Source of the DNA: Atopobium fossor DSM 15642
GTDB lineage: Bacteria > Actinomycetota > Coriobacteriia > Coriobacteriales > Atopobiaceae
Reading direction: 5' to 3'
NCBI RefSeq assembly: GCF_000483125.1
Contig: NZ_KI519553.1
Coordinates: forward strand, 717,124 to 781,123
DNA: 64,000 bases
The notes under the pieces were generated by a model, which saw only the letters and a program-made list of their open reading frames with translations, did not search any database and was not told the DNA's origin. This document shows, one piece after another, positions 54,425-63,295 of this stretch; position 1 is the stretch's first letter; each line of letters opens with the position of its first letter. The position numbers and the translations under genes were made by a program.

Positions 54425-55240
54425 GTGGTGCACAAAATGAATACATTCAAAGGAGTAGCAGACACCCTATTTATTCCTCTTACTGCAAGAATATATATGT
54501 CTCAACGATTTCCAGAGTATTTTTACGACTCCAAAGCTTTGGAGTTATCATCTCTGCTACCAGATGATAGTATCAAAAAGAATTCTTCAGAGTACTCCAT
54601 GATTGCATCGGTAGCGCGTTATTACAATTTGGATGAGATGACAAAAAACTTTATTACCGCCCATCCAACATGCAATATTGTTAATCTTGGTTGTGGATTA
54701 GAAACAGCGTATGATCGCATTGGTAACAAAACAGCACTATTCTATGAAATAGATTTACCAGAGGTCATAGAAACAAGAAGAACAATCCTTGGGGAGCAGA
54801 GAAACGAAAAACTTATTGCTGGCAATCTGTTTGATTTACAATGGGCAAAGCATGTAGAAGACCAAACTCTACCTACCCTACTCATTGTCTCTGGTGTGTT
54901 TCAGTATTTTCATGAGACAGAGGTGCTCGCCTTTATTAAAAAGGTGCGTGAGGTATTTACAGAAGCAGAACTCATCTTTGATGCAACCAATAAAGCGGGG
55001 ATTCGATACGCACAAAAATATGTAAAGAAAACTGGCAATACCTCTGCCATGATGTATTTCTTTGTGGAGAACAATGAAGAATTTGCCAAAAAAGCAGGTG
55101 TCACATTACTTGAACACCGACCCTTTTTTACGGCAGCAAGAAAACTCATTGGGAAAAGAACGGGTCTTTATACTCGAATAGCCATGAAGATATGTGATGA
55201 TTTAGGTAGAGCAAAACTCCTGCATCTAAAGTTATCCTAA
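54425..55240 (+). CDS. leucine carboxyl methyltransferase-like SAM methyltransferase
   Basis: The protein resembles the LCM/Tcmp group of small-molecule or protein carboxyl O-methyltransferases. The SAM site is NIVNLGCGLETAYDRI near residue 82, followed by FYEIDLPEVIETRR, and LLIVSGVFQYFHETEV. Two in-frame GTG codons (54425, 54428) follow AGAGAAGG; the ATG at 54437 has a long spacer, so GTG is more likely. The gene looks richer in A and T than its neighbours. No partner that reveals the substrate lies nearby. Confidence 0.75.
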   Translation: MVHKMNTFKGVADTLFIPLTARIYMSQRFPEYFYDSKALELSSLLPDDSIKKNSSEYSMIASVARYYNLDEMTKNFITAHPTCNIVNLGCGLETAYDRIGNKTALFYEIDLPEVIETRRTILGEQRNEKLIAGNLFDLQWAKHVEDQTLPTLLIVSGVFQYFHETEVLAFIKKVREVFTEAELIFDATNKAGIRYAQKYVKKTGNTSAMMYFFVENNEEFAKKAGVTLLEHRPFFTAARKLIGKRTGLYTRIAMKICDDLGRAKLLHLKLS

Positions 55241-55258
55241 AATTTTAGACATGTACGC

Positions 55259-55290
55259 ATGAGCAAAGACAACAAAGCGTCTTTGCTCAT
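55259..55290. other. 12-base perfect stem between convergent genes
   Basis: ATGAGCAAAGAC (55259-55270) pairs with GTCTTTGCTCAT (55279-55290) around an 8-base loop. It sits between the ends of the methyltransferase and glycosyltransferase genes. Neither side has a clear T-run, so it is a weak terminator at best or a 3'-end stabiliser. Confidence 0.55.
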
Positions 55291-56336
55291 TAGTTAAATT
55301 TGTAAAGCTTTTGAGCTACGCGATAAATATAAATGGTGGTCTTAATGCCAGCCTTAGTAGGGAGATTGGTAGCAAAACCAACAACACCGCGGCGCGCTCG
55401 CCTATACATACGATCATCGTAGGCTTTAAGCTCATCCCATAAGGCTTGGCAATTTTCCATAGCATCTGGCTTATCTGACATGCGTGAATATACCGAACAA
55501 ACAGCCATCATGAGCGTAAAGTGATTGCACATATAGCTACGTAACTTGGCGATTTCAATATCATCATACAGGTGATAGGCATGCATCATAATGCGCGTAA
55601 CAGCAAGCTGCTGATTGATACGAGAAATAGCTACGCTCTCGTTAATGGACTGATCATCACGACCAATAAAATAACGATATAAATCAACGTCCAGATAATA
55701 CAAAGTTTTGCAACGTGGAAGAGGAACGTAGGCATAAATGTTGTCTACATAGAAGGTGTGTGCTGGCATAGGAAGGCCACCATCCAGCAGCACATCTGTG
55801 CGATAACACAACGAATGCATGAGCAAATTTTGCGTCATCATGAAGTGACCAATATTTTTCCAGCCAATAACACGATTGCGCGGCAAAGCATACTTAAAGT
55901 CCACAATATTTTGCTTGCCGTCTACCACATGCTCAAACACGTAGTTAGTGATAACCAGGTCTACTCGCTCATCCATATCTATAAAACGACGAAGTTGAGT
56001 AAGAAGCGCCTGTAGAGCCGAAGCCTCTACCCAGTCATCAGAATCGATAATCTTAAAGTACTTGCCTTGCGCATGATTAAGCGCAGCAAGAACAGCCATA
56101 CCGTGACCACCATTAGGCTGATGGACAGCCGTAATAATGTTGGGATAGCGTGCTGCCCATGTATCCGCCACCTCGGATGTACGATCTTTGGTAGAACCAT
56201 CATCAACAATACAAATATGAATGTCCTCTGCGAAATTGGAACCTTCCAAAATCGACAGAATACATCTATCCATATAGTCTTCCGAGTTGTAACACGGAAT
56301 GCCAAAGGTAATAACTTTGTTTTGACTTGCAGACAT
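55290..56336 (-). CDS. family 2 glycosyltransferase
   Basis: This GT-A enzyme transfers a sugar from a nucleotide donor to a surface polymer or lipid. The N-terminal nucleotide-binding part has TFGIPCYNSEDYMDRCI, CIVDDGSTKDRT and the metal motif KIIDSDDWVEAS near residue 95. The C-terminal 230 residues are helical without a membrane helix. It starts 9 bases after glf ends (ATG 56336, with an AAGGT site), so it may use UDP-galactofuranose, but that is guessed from context. Its 348 residues are ordinary. Confidence 0.88.
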   Translation of the reverse strand: MSASQNKVITFGIPCYNSEDYMDRCILSILEGSNFAEDIHICIVDDGSTKDRTSEVADTWAARYPNIITAVHQPNGGHGMAVLAALNHAQGKYFKIIDSDDWVEASALQALLTQLRRFIDMDERVDLVITNYVFEHVVDGKQNIVDFKYALPRNRVIGWKNIGHFMMTQNLLMHSLCYRTDVLLDGGLPMPAHTFYVDNIYAYVPLPRCKTLYYLDVDLYRYFIGRDDQSINESVAISRINQQLAVTRIMMHAYHLYDDIEIAKLRSYMCNHFTLMMAVCSVYSRMSDKPDAMENCQALWDELKAYDDRMYRRARRGVVGFATNLPTKAGIKTTIYIYRVAQKLYKFN

Positions 56337-56345
56337 CAAACTACC

Positions 56346-57548
56346 TTATGCGCGCTGGGCAATAATCTCGTCACACAGATTAAGAGCAGATGCACATACG
56401 CCATCCATGTCGTAATAGCGATACTCTGCCAAACGACCTGCGGGATGGAAGTTTACCAAACCGCGAACGCGATCACGATACTGCTCATACAGCGCGCGAG
56501 TATCATCCTGCAAAATTGCATAATATGGTGTCTCACCACTGCCGGGCTCAAACTCCTTGGAGTACTCACGCATAATGGTGGTCTTGCCAGGAACAACCTG
56601 ACCAGTCATATTTTTAAACTCAGTAATGCGTGTAAAATCTTCAGAAGTAGTGTAGTTAACCGTACCAACAGGCTGGAACTGGTCTGTATCCAAAGTCTCA
56701 AACTGCATGTCCAAAGTGCGGTAAGGAAGACCGCCCAAATCTAGATCAAACAGCTCATCGAGAGGACCGGTATAAATAACCTCGCCTCCGTAAGGACGCT
56801 CACGAACTACCACGTTTGTCTCGGTAACGCTAAGAATATCACGCACATCAACGTTAAGAAACACATCGATAAGGTCATGGTCCAACATGTGTTCAAACAT
56901 CTTGGTGTAACCCTGAGCAGGCATACCTTGATGTGGAGCCTGAGGGAAATAACGATCATCGTCACCTACAAAAATAGGTACACGACCCGTAATAGACTTA
57001 TCAATCTGATCGGGTGTCTTGCCCCACTGCTTCATGGTGTAGTAGAGAAAAACGTTCTCGTAAACGTAATCTGCAACCTCAGCCAGCTCTTCATCATTTT
57101 TATCACGCAGTTCCATGATAGGAACCTTTTTATTCTCACCAAACGTAGCAACGAGCTTTTGATACAAACGCTCGCCCTTCTCGTCACCAAAAGCAAGTTT
57201 AAGTGAAGTGTGGTTAAAAGGAACAGGCATGAGCGTACCATTAATGTTTGCTAAAACCTTATGCTCGTAATCCGTCCACTCGGTAAAGCGAGAAAGGAAC
57301 TGATGGACGCGATCGTTAAACGTATGATAGATGTGAGGACCATACTTATGAACTAAAACGCCAGCAGCATCTTCGTAGTCATACGCATTGCCTGCAATGT
57401 GATCTCGACGCTCGATAACAGCTACTTTGTATCCACATGCCTCGGCCAACCTACGAGCGCAGGTAGCTCCAGCATAACCAGCGCCTACGACCAAAACATC
57501 GTATGTATCAGCATTAAAGTTAGCAGGTAATCCATACTCACAATTCAT
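56346..57548 (-). CDS. glf: UDP-galactopyranose mutase
   Basis: Glf interconverts UDP-galactopyranose and UDP-galactofuranose with reduced FAD. The FAD motif VLVVGAGYAGATCARRLAEA at about 15-34, RRDHIAGNAYD, YGPHIYHT and the C-terminal RLAEYRYYDMD block are diagnostic. At 400 residues it is slightly long at the N-terminus. It implies galactofuranose in a surface glycan. AAGGA lies just ahead of the ATG, and the following glycosyltransferase is in the same unit. Confidence 0.96.
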   Translation of the reverse strand: MNCEYGLPANFNADTYDVLVVGAGYAGATCARRLAEACGYKVAVIERRDHIAGNAYDYEDAAGVLVHKYGPHIYHTFNDRVHQFLSRFTEWTDYEHKVLANINGTLMPVPFNHTSLKLAFGDEKGERLYQKLVATFGENKKVPIMELRDKNDEELAEVADYVYENVFLYYTMKQWGKTPDQIDKSITGRVPIFVGDDDRYFPQAPHQGMPAQGYTKMFEHMLDHDLIDVFLNVDVRDILSVTETNVVVRERPYGGEVIYTGPLDELFDLDLGGLPYRTLDMQFETLDTDQFQPVGTVNYTTSEDFTRITEFKNMTGQVVPGKTTIMREYSKEFEPGSGETPYYAILQDDTRALYEQYRDRVRGLVNFHPAGRLAEYRYYDMDGVCASALNLCDEIIAQRA

Positions 57549-57745
57549 GTTTATCCTTCCCTAGGCCACCTGGCCCGCAGGCTCAAAAAAAGCGAGTGTA
57601 GGTCAATCCCACATCTCGGTCGTATGGTCGATTTTATCACGTGTGTCTATAATGGGGATACATCGCGCAAAACGTCCGTTGGTTGTGCATAATCGCACCA
57701 TCGCTCGTTTGCACGATTACAGAGGAGATTTTGGGAGGATTTTGC

Positions 57746-58723
57746 ATGAGTGATTTTTTAAATCGCATGAAAGACGCAGCTAGAGCAAACAAAAAAACTA
57801 TCGTTTTGCCCGAGGGTGAAGACCCACGCACCTTGGCAGCTGCTCGCATGATTGTGGATGAGGGTATAGCCAACCTTGTAATCCTTGGCAACCCTGACGA
57901 AATAAACATCGATGGCGTTACCGTAATTAATCCTGTTACCTCTGAGAAGCACGAAGCATATGCACAAAAATTTGCTGAGCTGCGCGCAAAAAAAGGTGTA
58001 ACCATTGAGCAGGCACGTGCCCAGATTAATGATGCAACCTATTTTGGCACTATGATGGTCAAGATGGGTGACGCTGACGGTTTAGTTTCTGGTGCTTGTC
58101 ACTCAACAGCAGACACTCTGCGTCCCGCTTTGCAAATCCTTAAAACTGCTCCTGGCACTAAGCTTGTCTCGGCATTCTTTATTATGTGCACTAACAAAAA
58201 TACCTTTGGTGAAAATGGCACGATATTGTTTGCAGACTGTGGTCTTAACATTGCTCCTACTGCCAACGAACTAGCCGAAATTGCAGCAGCTTCTGCAAGC
58301 TCTTGGAAGACATTCATGTCCGATGAACCTCGCGTAGCTCTGCTTTCGTACTCCACCATGGGTTCCGCTGGTGGCGAGACTGCAAAGAAGGTCCAAGAGG
58401 CTACTTCTATTGTTAAACAGGCTTATCCCGAACTTGCTGCTGATGGAGATTTGCAGCTTGATGCCGCTTTAGTACCAAGTGTAGCTCAGCTCAAAGCACC
58501 TGAGTCTAAGGTTGCTGGTAAGGCAAACATTTTAGTCTTCCCCACCCTAGAAGCTGGCAATATTGGCTACAAGTTGGTTCAACGCTTTGCGGATGCCGAA
58601 GCGTACGGCCCCATCCTGCAGGGTATTGCAAAGCCCGTTAATGATTTATCCCGTGGTTGCTCCGCAGAAGACATTGTGGGTGTTGTAGCTATTACCGCCG
58701 CTCAAGCCCATATGGCAAAATAG
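57746..58723 (+). CDS. pta: phosphate acetyltransferase
   Basis: Pta converts acetyl-CoA and phosphate to acetyl phosphate, which AckA turns into acetate and ATP. KKTIVLPEGEDPRTLAAARMI at the start, MVKMGDADGLVSGACHSTADTLRPALQI, and LVFPTLEAGNIGYKLVQRFADAEAYGPILQGIAKPVNDLSRGC are typical. ATG 57746 follows GGGAGGA; the longer frame to 57683 is rejected. The short form of 325 residues lacks the N-terminal DRTGG-type region of enteric Pta. ackA is 4.6 kb away on the opposite strand. Confidence 0.96.
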   Translation: MSDFLNRMKDAARANKKTIVLPEGEDPRTLAAARMIVDEGIANLVILGNPDEINIDGVTVINPVTSEKHEAYAQKFAELRAKKGVTIEQARAQINDATYFGTMMVKMGDADGLVSGACHSTADTLRPALQILKTAPGTKLVSAFFIMCTNKNTFGENGTILFADCGLNIAPTANELAEIAAASASSWKTFMSDEPRVALLSYSTMGSAGGETAKKVQEATSIVKQAYPELAADGDLQLDAALVPSVAQLKAPESKVAGKANILVFPTLEAGNIGYKLVQRFADAEAYGPILQGIAKPVNDLSRGCSAEDIVGVVAITAAQAHMAK

Positions 58724-58796
58724 TTTTTACAGCAGCTCTGTGCTTCCATAACGCAATACATACAGCTGCTTATTACTTATATGGCGAGCAAGAAAA

Positions 58797-58830
58797 CCCC
58801 GAACGTTTGCTATTAATCAAGCGTTCGGGG
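58797..58830. terminator. two-way terminator between pta and hydA
   Basis: CCCCGAACG pairs with CGTTCGGGG and the stem extends through TTG/CAA with a wobble pair around an ATTAAT-containing loop. On the minus strand it runs into TTTTCTT, so it ends the hydrogenase message; on the plus strand it has ATTCTT, a weaker tail for pta. Confidence 0.8.
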
Positions 58831-58883
58831 ATTCTTATGTGTGTACTGCCGAGTCTTGGTACACACAGATGAAGTTGCATATA

Positions 58884-60620
58884 CTACAGGCTTGCTGCCA
58901 TAGTCCAACTGTGATGATTAGTATGTAAAAACTCCTCACTCGTATGAGATAAAGGTTCGCCCAAAAACTCGCTATAAATCTGCTTGATGGCAGGATTGTC
59001 ATGAGAGTTGCGCCGCATCATACTCGCATCGGTACGGTACAGCTTCTTACTACGTGCTGGCACCAAAGAATATCCTTCGTGAATGGGTTGGCCACCGCCA
59101 TTAACACAGCCTCCAGGACATGCCATAACCTCTACAAAATCAAAGTGTTTCTCGCCAGCCAAAATAGCATCACAAAGCTGTTGAACGTGAGCAAGTCCAG
59201 AAACTGCAGCTACCCGGACAGTTGTTTCTCCCAAAACATAGGACGCCTCGCGCCAAGGATGAGAACCTCGAACTTCTATAAAAATATCGTCCGGCGCATT
59301 AACGCCATTAACACAGTGATAGGCCGTGCGCAATGCCGCCTCCATAACGCCGCCTGTGGCACCAAAAATTACTCCCGCACCCGTACCCTCTCCCAGAGGG
59401 TTATCAAACTCAGACGGCAAGAGGTCATGCACGGCAATGTGGTTTGCACGAATCATGCGCACCAATTCACGTGTGGTCAACACCACATCTACATCACGCA
59501 GCTCATCCGCATTGCACATATCCGGAATCTTTGCCTCGGACTTCTTCGCAATGCACGGCATAACTGACACACTAAACACACTTGAAGGCTCTACACCAAT
59601 CTGCTGCGCAAAGTAAGATTTAACTACGGCACCCATCATTTGTTGTGGAGACTTGCATGTAGAAATATAGTCCACAAGCTGGGGGTAATGAGCCTTGGCA
59701 TATCGCATCCAACCGGGACAGCATGAAGTAAACAAGGGCAGACCACCGTTTTGAGACTGAGGCAGATGCTCTAGCAACTCAGCCGATTCCTCCATAATGG
59801 TCAAATCTGCCGAGAAGTCCGTATTAATTACATAATCAAAACCAAGCTTTCGTAAGGCTGCCACAAGCTGTGATAAGTTTGCATCGGCTGGCTCTATACC
59901 AAATTCTTCACCCCAAGCAGTACGAATAGATGGCGCAATTTGGACAACACAGCAGGTATCTGGATCTGATAGTGCATCCCACACACGCTCGGTATCATCG
60001 CGTTCACGTAAAGCGCCAGTGGGACAATTCACCACGCACTGACCGCACAAAGTACAATCGGCCTCGCTAAAGTCCTTACCTCCTACCACATCCACTACTG
60101 CATGATGTGTACGGCTGGTCATACTCCACACATGGGAGTTTTGAACCTTATCGCATACCTGAATACAGCGATAACAACCAATACACTTGCTGTTATCTCG
60201 AATAAGCGGATAGTCTTTATTCCAAGGTGTAAAAGGCACATGAGTATTGGGAAAATCCTGATAGTAAATACCTAGGTCATTAGACACGTTTTGCAATGAA
60301 CAATTACGGGAACGCACGCAGCTGGTACAAGAAGAGTTGTGCGTAGACAGCAACAATTCTACGTTCATACGACGGGCTTCTCGCACCTTCTTACTGTTGG
60401 TATGCACCACCATGCCATCTAAGACGTAGTTATTGCACGAAGCCACTAACTGATCAATGCCTTCGATCTCCACAATGCACACACGACAAGCACCAATCTC
60501 GTTGAGATCCTTGAGATAACACAGGGTGGGAATATAAATACCAGCCATGCGGGCGGCATCCAAGATGGAAGTTTGCTCGGGTACCGTTACCTGAATGTTA
60601 TCGATAGTAAGCGTTACCAC
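58884..60620 (-). CDS. hydA: [FeFe]-hydrogenase catalytic subunit
   Basis: This enzyme makes or uses H2. All three H-cluster motifs are intact: TSCCPGWMRYAK (about residue 290), MPCIAKKSEAKIP and EVMACPGGCVNGGGQP. Upstream lie a 2Fe-2S ferredoxin domain (CYLKDLNEIGACRVC, 1-75), a His/Cys 4Fe-4S site (HNSSCTSCVRSRNC), and two 4Fe-4S clusters (CIGCYRCIQVC and CTLCGQCVVNCP). A small-subunit-like tail completes it. The start is GTG 60620 with GGAAGGA at good spacing. It overlaps the upstream oxidoreductase by 7 bases. The maturases HydE, HydF and HydG are not in the window. Confidence 0.95.
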   Translation of the reverse strand: MVTLTIDNIQVTVPEQTSILDAARMAGIYIPTLCYLKDLNEIGACRVCIVEIEGIDQLVASCNNYVLDGMVVHTNSKKVREARRMNVELLLSTHNSSCTSCVRSRNCSLQNVSNDLGIYYQDFPNTHVPFTPWNKDYPLIRDNSKCIGCYRCIQVCDKVQNSHVWSMTSRTHHAVVDVVGGKDFSEADCTLCGQCVVNCPTGALRERDDTERVWDALSDPDTCCVVQIAPSIRTAWGEEFGIEPADANLSQLVAALRKLGFDYVINTDFSADLTIMEESAELLEHLPQSQNGGLPLFTSCCPGWMRYAKAHYPQLVDYISTCKSPQQMMGAVVKSYFAQQIGVEPSSVFSVSVMPCIAKKSEAKIPDMCNADELRDVDVVLTTRELVRMIRANHIAVHDLLPSEFDNPLGEGTGAGVIFGATGGVMEAALRTAYHCVNGVNAPDDIFIEVRGSHPWREASYVLGETTVRVAAVSGLAHVQQLCDAILAGEKHFDFVEVMACPGGCVNGGGQPIHEGYSLVPARSKKLYRTDASMMRRNSHDNPAIKQIYSEFLGEPLSHTSEEFLHTNHHSWTMAASL

Positions 60621-62437
60621 TGCATGTTCCTTCCACCCCTAAAAGCACCAAAGCCAAAATGATCACAACGCAAGCAGCGTGATGCTTCTTGCATGGCCTC
60701 TTGCTCGGTTAGACCAATTTCCACCAAATCCCAATCATGCTTTCGTACATTTGCTTCGCGTGATGTCTCCTCACAACGAGCACACAGGGTTTTACCCTTA
60801 AATTTAACAGGAGGCATCTCTACATTATGTTTATCGATAATATGAGAAAATCCGAGGTAATGATCTATATTTGCTGCAGCCACTTTACCCGCATTAATAG
60901 CACGGATAACTGTTGCGGGACCAGACTCACAATCACCACCCGCATAGACTCCAGGAAAACCGGTAATGGAGCCATCTTCTTGTGCCACAATACGATCCCA
61001 TTTGGTAGGAATACCTTGATTAGCAAAATCAGTAGAGTCAATCTCTTGACCAATAGCAACCACTACACGCTCACACTCAATAATGCGCTCAGGCAAATGT
61101 GCAGCACGTGGCGCTGGACGGCCGCGACGTGGTGCACCAATAATTTGTGGCTGAACCGCCAAGCCTTCTACATATCCCTTTGGAGCTACAATACGAAGCG
61201 GTGCGTGCAAGTCTAAAATCTCACATCCTTCCGCAGCGGCTCCTTCAATTTCTTCATCCTGGGCTGTCATGTCTTGTGTACGGCGGCGATACACGATGGT
61301 GACCTTTTGAGCGCCACAGCGAATAGCAGAACGAGCCACGTCCATGGCCACATTACCACCACCAATAACACACACCCGCTCCTGACTAAAATCAGGGATG
61401 GTACCGTCTCCCACCAAGCGAAGCATCTCAACAGCAGACAAGACACCTACTGCATCTTCTCCTTCAAGTCCCAATTTTTTATCAGTATGTGCACCAATAG
61501 CCATATAAACGGCATCAAAATCACGTTTAAGCGCCACAATATCATCCACACGGGTATTTAAATGCGTGGTAATACCACAATCCAAAATCCACTGAATTTC
61601 TGAGTCGAGACGCTCGCGAGGCAGACGATAATTTGGAATGCCGTAACGCAACATGCCACCCAGGTTTTCTCGTTGCTCAAAAATTTCCACACGGTGACCC
61701 ATAACAGCCAAATAATATGCTGCGGATAATCCTGCGGGACCACCACCAACCACTGCAATACGCTTACCGGTAGGCTTTGCCATGTGTGGGCGGTACTCGT
61801 GTGTAGGATTATCTACCGCAAAGCGCTTAAGTGCACGAATATTCATGGGGTCATCCACCATGCCACGCCGACACTCAAACTCACACGGATGTTCACACAC
61901 ATATCCACATACCAGCGGAAGCGGATTATCCTTACGAATTAAACGAATTGCTTCGGTAGTTTGGCCAGCTTCAATAAGGGAAATGTAGCCAGGTATATCT
62001 ACGCCCGCAGGACAACTTGACACACACGGCACCATCAGCGATTGAGAAAAACCACAGGCACGATGCTTCATGTGGTACTCAAAGTCCTCCCTAAAACTCG
62101 TAATAGCCTTAAGTGCCATGTCACCAGCTTCGTAACCAATAGCGCAATCTGCAGACTCGTAAATGGTTCGTGCTGTCCTCTCGATAAGATCAAGCATATA
62201 GGGTTCAGCAGTGCCATCAAGCACTGCTTCCATAAGCTCTTGCAGCTGAACTAAGCCCACTCTACAAGGTGTGCACTTGCCACAACTTTGCGTTGCGCAC
62301 ATTTGCACAAAGGCTTTAGTAAATTCAACTGGACAAGGTGATTGAGAACTAGCCGAAAGCCTTCTTTCAATTGCATCGTGTAGGCTTTCCATTACGGTTT
62401 GAGCTTCATTTTGCACCATAACGTGCAGACGAGCCAT
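60614..62437 (-). CDS. NuoF C-terminal / GltD-like flavoprotein fusion, partner of hydrogenase
   Basis: The first 130 residues match the 4Fe-4S end of NuoF (SCGKCTPCRVG, then the fourth Cys in DCAIGYEAGDMA), without NuoF's FMN and NADH domain. From about 130 it is GltD-like: a ferredoxin-type region (VSSCPAGVDIPGY, VCGYVCEHPCEFECRRG), an FAD fold (VVGGGPAGLSAAYYLA) and a NAD(P) fold (VIGGGNVAMDVARSAI). The C-terminus has CARC and CLRC. It overlaps hydA, so the two probably form a complex that passes electrons between NAD(P)H and the hydrogenase. This resembles the GltD-linked class of [FeFe]-hydrogenases whose role is unsettled. Confidence 0.88.
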   Translation of the reverse strand: MARLHVMVQNEAQTVMESLHDAIERRLSASSQSPCPVEFTKAFVQMCATQSCGKCTPCRVGLVQLQELMEAVLDGTAEPYMLDLIERTARTIYESADCAIGYEAGDMALKAITSFREDFEYHMKHRACGFSQSLMVPCVSSCPAGVDIPGYISLIEAGQTTEAIRLIRKDNPLPLVCGYVCEHPCEFECRRGMVDDPMNIRALKRFAVDNPTHEYRPHMAKPTGKRIAVVGGGPAGLSAAYYLAVMGHRVEIFEQRENLGGMLRYGIPNYRLPRERLDSEIQWILDCGITTHLNTRVDDIVALKRDFDAVYMAIGAHTDKKLGLEGEDAVGVLSAVEMLRLVGDGTIPDFSQERVCVIGGGNVAMDVARSAIRCGAQKVTIVYRRRTQDMTAQDEEIEGAAAEGCEILDLHAPLRIVAPKGYVEGLAVQPQIIGAPRRGRPAPRAAHLPERIIECERVVVAIGQEIDSTDFANQGIPTKWDRIVAQEDGSITGFPGVYAGGDCESGPATVIRAINAGKVAAANIDHYLGFSHIIDKHNVEMPPVKFKGKTLCARCEETSREANVRKHDWDLVEIGLTEQEAMQEASRCLRCDHFGFGAFRGGRNMQW

Positions 62438-62647
62438 AAATCGTATCCTCCCCTTTTATCAAAGTTCTCGTGCTTGTTCGTAGTCGTATCGTGGCGTGCG
62501 TACAAAACACGTGTCTACTATCCACTACAAATTGCGATATATCAGTGGGGAGAAAAATTTTTTGACTGCTCGGTACAAATTGATAAGCGAACGTATAAAA
62601 TAGTGCAGCTATTTGCATCAATTAAGGAGAAAGGGTGACTTACTTAT

Positions 62648-63214
62648 ATGGATATCACTTCTTTGGTATTTCAGTTTAACGCTAGCAAGCCACTTCCTCA
62701 GGGGCTGAGTGTTGCAGTAGCACAGCCTACTGATGTAGATCAAATCATGGACACCATTAATGCTGCTCGCGCTATTATGCGAGCTAACAACAACTATAAG
62801 CAGTGGATGACTGAGTATCCTTCTCGTGAGCTCATTACCCAAGATATTGCTGCTGGTCGTGGTGTTGTATGTATAGATGAAAATCATAACGTGATTGGCT
62901 ATATGGTTTTATTCTTTACACCCGAGCCAACCTACGCCTCTTTGGATGGCAGCTGGCTCAATGATACGGATCCTTATGTGACCGTTCACCGAATTGCAGT
63001 ACGTAAATCTGGTCTAGGCGTTGGCTGCATGTTGATGCAACTTGCTATGAGTTGTGGTCTAAGTGTACGCGTAGATACCCATGAGGTTAATACGCCCATG
63101 CGCAATCTTTTGGTAAAGCTTGGCTATACGCAGTGTGGCATCATCATTATTGAAGATGGTACTCCTCGCATAGCATACCAATGGTTACCCAGCACTAAAG
63201 ATAACACGAAGTAA
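62648..63214 (+). CDS. GNAT-family N-acetyltransferase
   Basis: The protein of 188 residues has the GNAT fold: an N-terminal PTDVDQIMDTINAARAIMR helix, central GVVCIDENHNVIGYMVLF strand pair, and VHRIAVRKSGLGVGCMLMQLA, which is the acetyl-CoA binding loop in variant form. It ends with VNTPMRNLLVKLGYTQCG. The substrate is unknown. The ATG at 62648 is 12 bases past AAAGGG, and a 14-codon GTG frame (62635-62679) overlaps the start with better spacing. Confidence 0.85.
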   Translation: MDITSLVFQFNASKPLPQGLSVAVAQPTDVDQIMDTINAARAIMRANNNYKQWMTEYPSRELITQDIAAGRGVVCIDENHNVIGYMVLFFTPEPTYASLDGSWLNDTDPYVTVHRIAVRKSGLGVGCMLMQLAMSCGLSVRVDTHEVNTPMRNLLVKLGYTQCGIIIIEDGTPRIAYQWLPSTKDNTK

Positions 63215-63234
63215 CACAATCAGATGATTTAAAT

Positions 63235-63274
63235 AAAACTCCCAGCAGCTCAGATGAACTGCTGGGAGTTTTTT
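63235..63274 (+). terminator. intrinsic terminator after the GNAT gene
   Basis: AACTCCCAGCAG (63237-63248) pairs with CTGCTGGGAGTT (63259-63270) around a 10-base loop and is followed by TTTTT. The A-run on the left lets it also serve the convergent ackA gene. Confidence 0.93.
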
Positions 63275-63295
63275 CATATATAAAATTCTGTTAGA

